A stretch of DNA of 13,501 nt from Treponema sp. (GTDB lineage Bacteria; Spirochaetota; Spirochaetia; Treponematales; Breznakiellaceae), in contig JAISZZ010000028.1 of the NCBI GenBank assembly GCA_031284385.1, forward strand, positions 1 to 13,501, written 5' to 3'. Positions within the stretch are counted from its first letter, which is position 1. Every line of letters starts with the position of its first letter. The notes below the pieces were generated by a model that worked only from the letters and a program-made list of their open reading frames with translations, was not told the DNA's origin and did no database searches. Of this stretch, positions 13,416 through 13,501 are shown one piece after another. The translations under genes and the position numbers were made by a program.

Positions 13416-13501
13416 CTAATAATGTTTATCCGCGTATTCAACCCAGCCGCCTGATTCGACTAGTTCGCGTTCAAAACCGGCAAGCGTAAACGGGACGGTT
13501 T
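13416..13501 (-). CDS. 3' end of an unidentified gene, perhaps LeuD/aconitase swivel-like
   Basis: An open frame enters from the right edge and ends at TAG (13418-13416). The last 27 residues read TVPFTLAGFERELVESGGWV and then EYADKHY. The F/L-x-x-F-E-R-x-L-V-E-x-GG-W/L-x-x-Y ending is reminiscent of the C-terminus of 3-isopropylmalate dehydratase small subunits, but too little is visible to assign it. It lies 10 nt upstream of the DUF2974 start and is probably cotranscribed with it and map. Confidence 0.5.
   Translation of the reverse strand, partial: TVPFTLAGFERELVESGGWVEYADKHY

Overview
The window reads as chromosomal DNA of a spirochaete, most likely a Treponema of the gut or termite-gut type. 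This is inferred from gene content and style, not from a marker gene: cmk next to a six-domain rpsA, a GAF/sigma-54 activator, lipoproteins with relaxed lipoboxes, YGNG/STDG propeller repeats and a long homopolymeric G tract inside a gene. No rRNA, tRNA, CRISPR array or intact transposase was seen.

Left part (1-930): the AT-rich 3' end of a DUF1232 membrane-protein gene, a perfect 13-bp-stem hairpin, then about 600 bp with no convincing intact gene. This stretch holds a 101-bp MITE-like element that can fold as a cloverleaf (543-643) and what looks like a decayed, frameshifted gene fragment (about 644-915).

Region 916-3453 (minus strand): two tandem paralogues, probably one operon driven by a promoter at 3426-3453. 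They share an N-terminal block (ELPTPEVPTG ... EYVCGYINQ ... ANMEYVLRMVDLAN) and then diverge into seven beta-propeller-like repeats each. The distal gene encodes a lipoprotein; the proximal one has no visible signal peptide.

Region 3454-4482: a repeat-rich intergenic stretch, then a stand-alone HD-domain gene of the RelA/SpoT hydrolase type.

Region 4435-10500 (plus strand): a compact housekeeping run from a good sigma-70 promoter. It contains cmk, rpsA, a GAF-AAA+-HTH sigma-54 activator, a membrane-anchored TPR protein and a Big_2-containing lipoprotein. Gaps are 3 to 50 nt, and the last pair overlaps by ATGA. The likely themes are nucleotide and translation functions first, then envelope functions.

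Region 10556-11469 (plus strand): a methyltransferase-like gene split by a 14-G tract. With 12 or 15 G the gene is one frame of 303-304 codons; with 14 G translation stops after 56 aa. This is the strongest unusual signal in the window, a candidate phase-variable (contingency) locus.

Region 11500-13501 (minus strand): a tight operon of the 3' end of an unidentified gene (perhaps a LeuD-like dehydratase subunit), a DUF2974 alpha/beta-hydrolase and type I methionine aminopeptidase (map), with a 10-nt gap and a 14-nt overlap.
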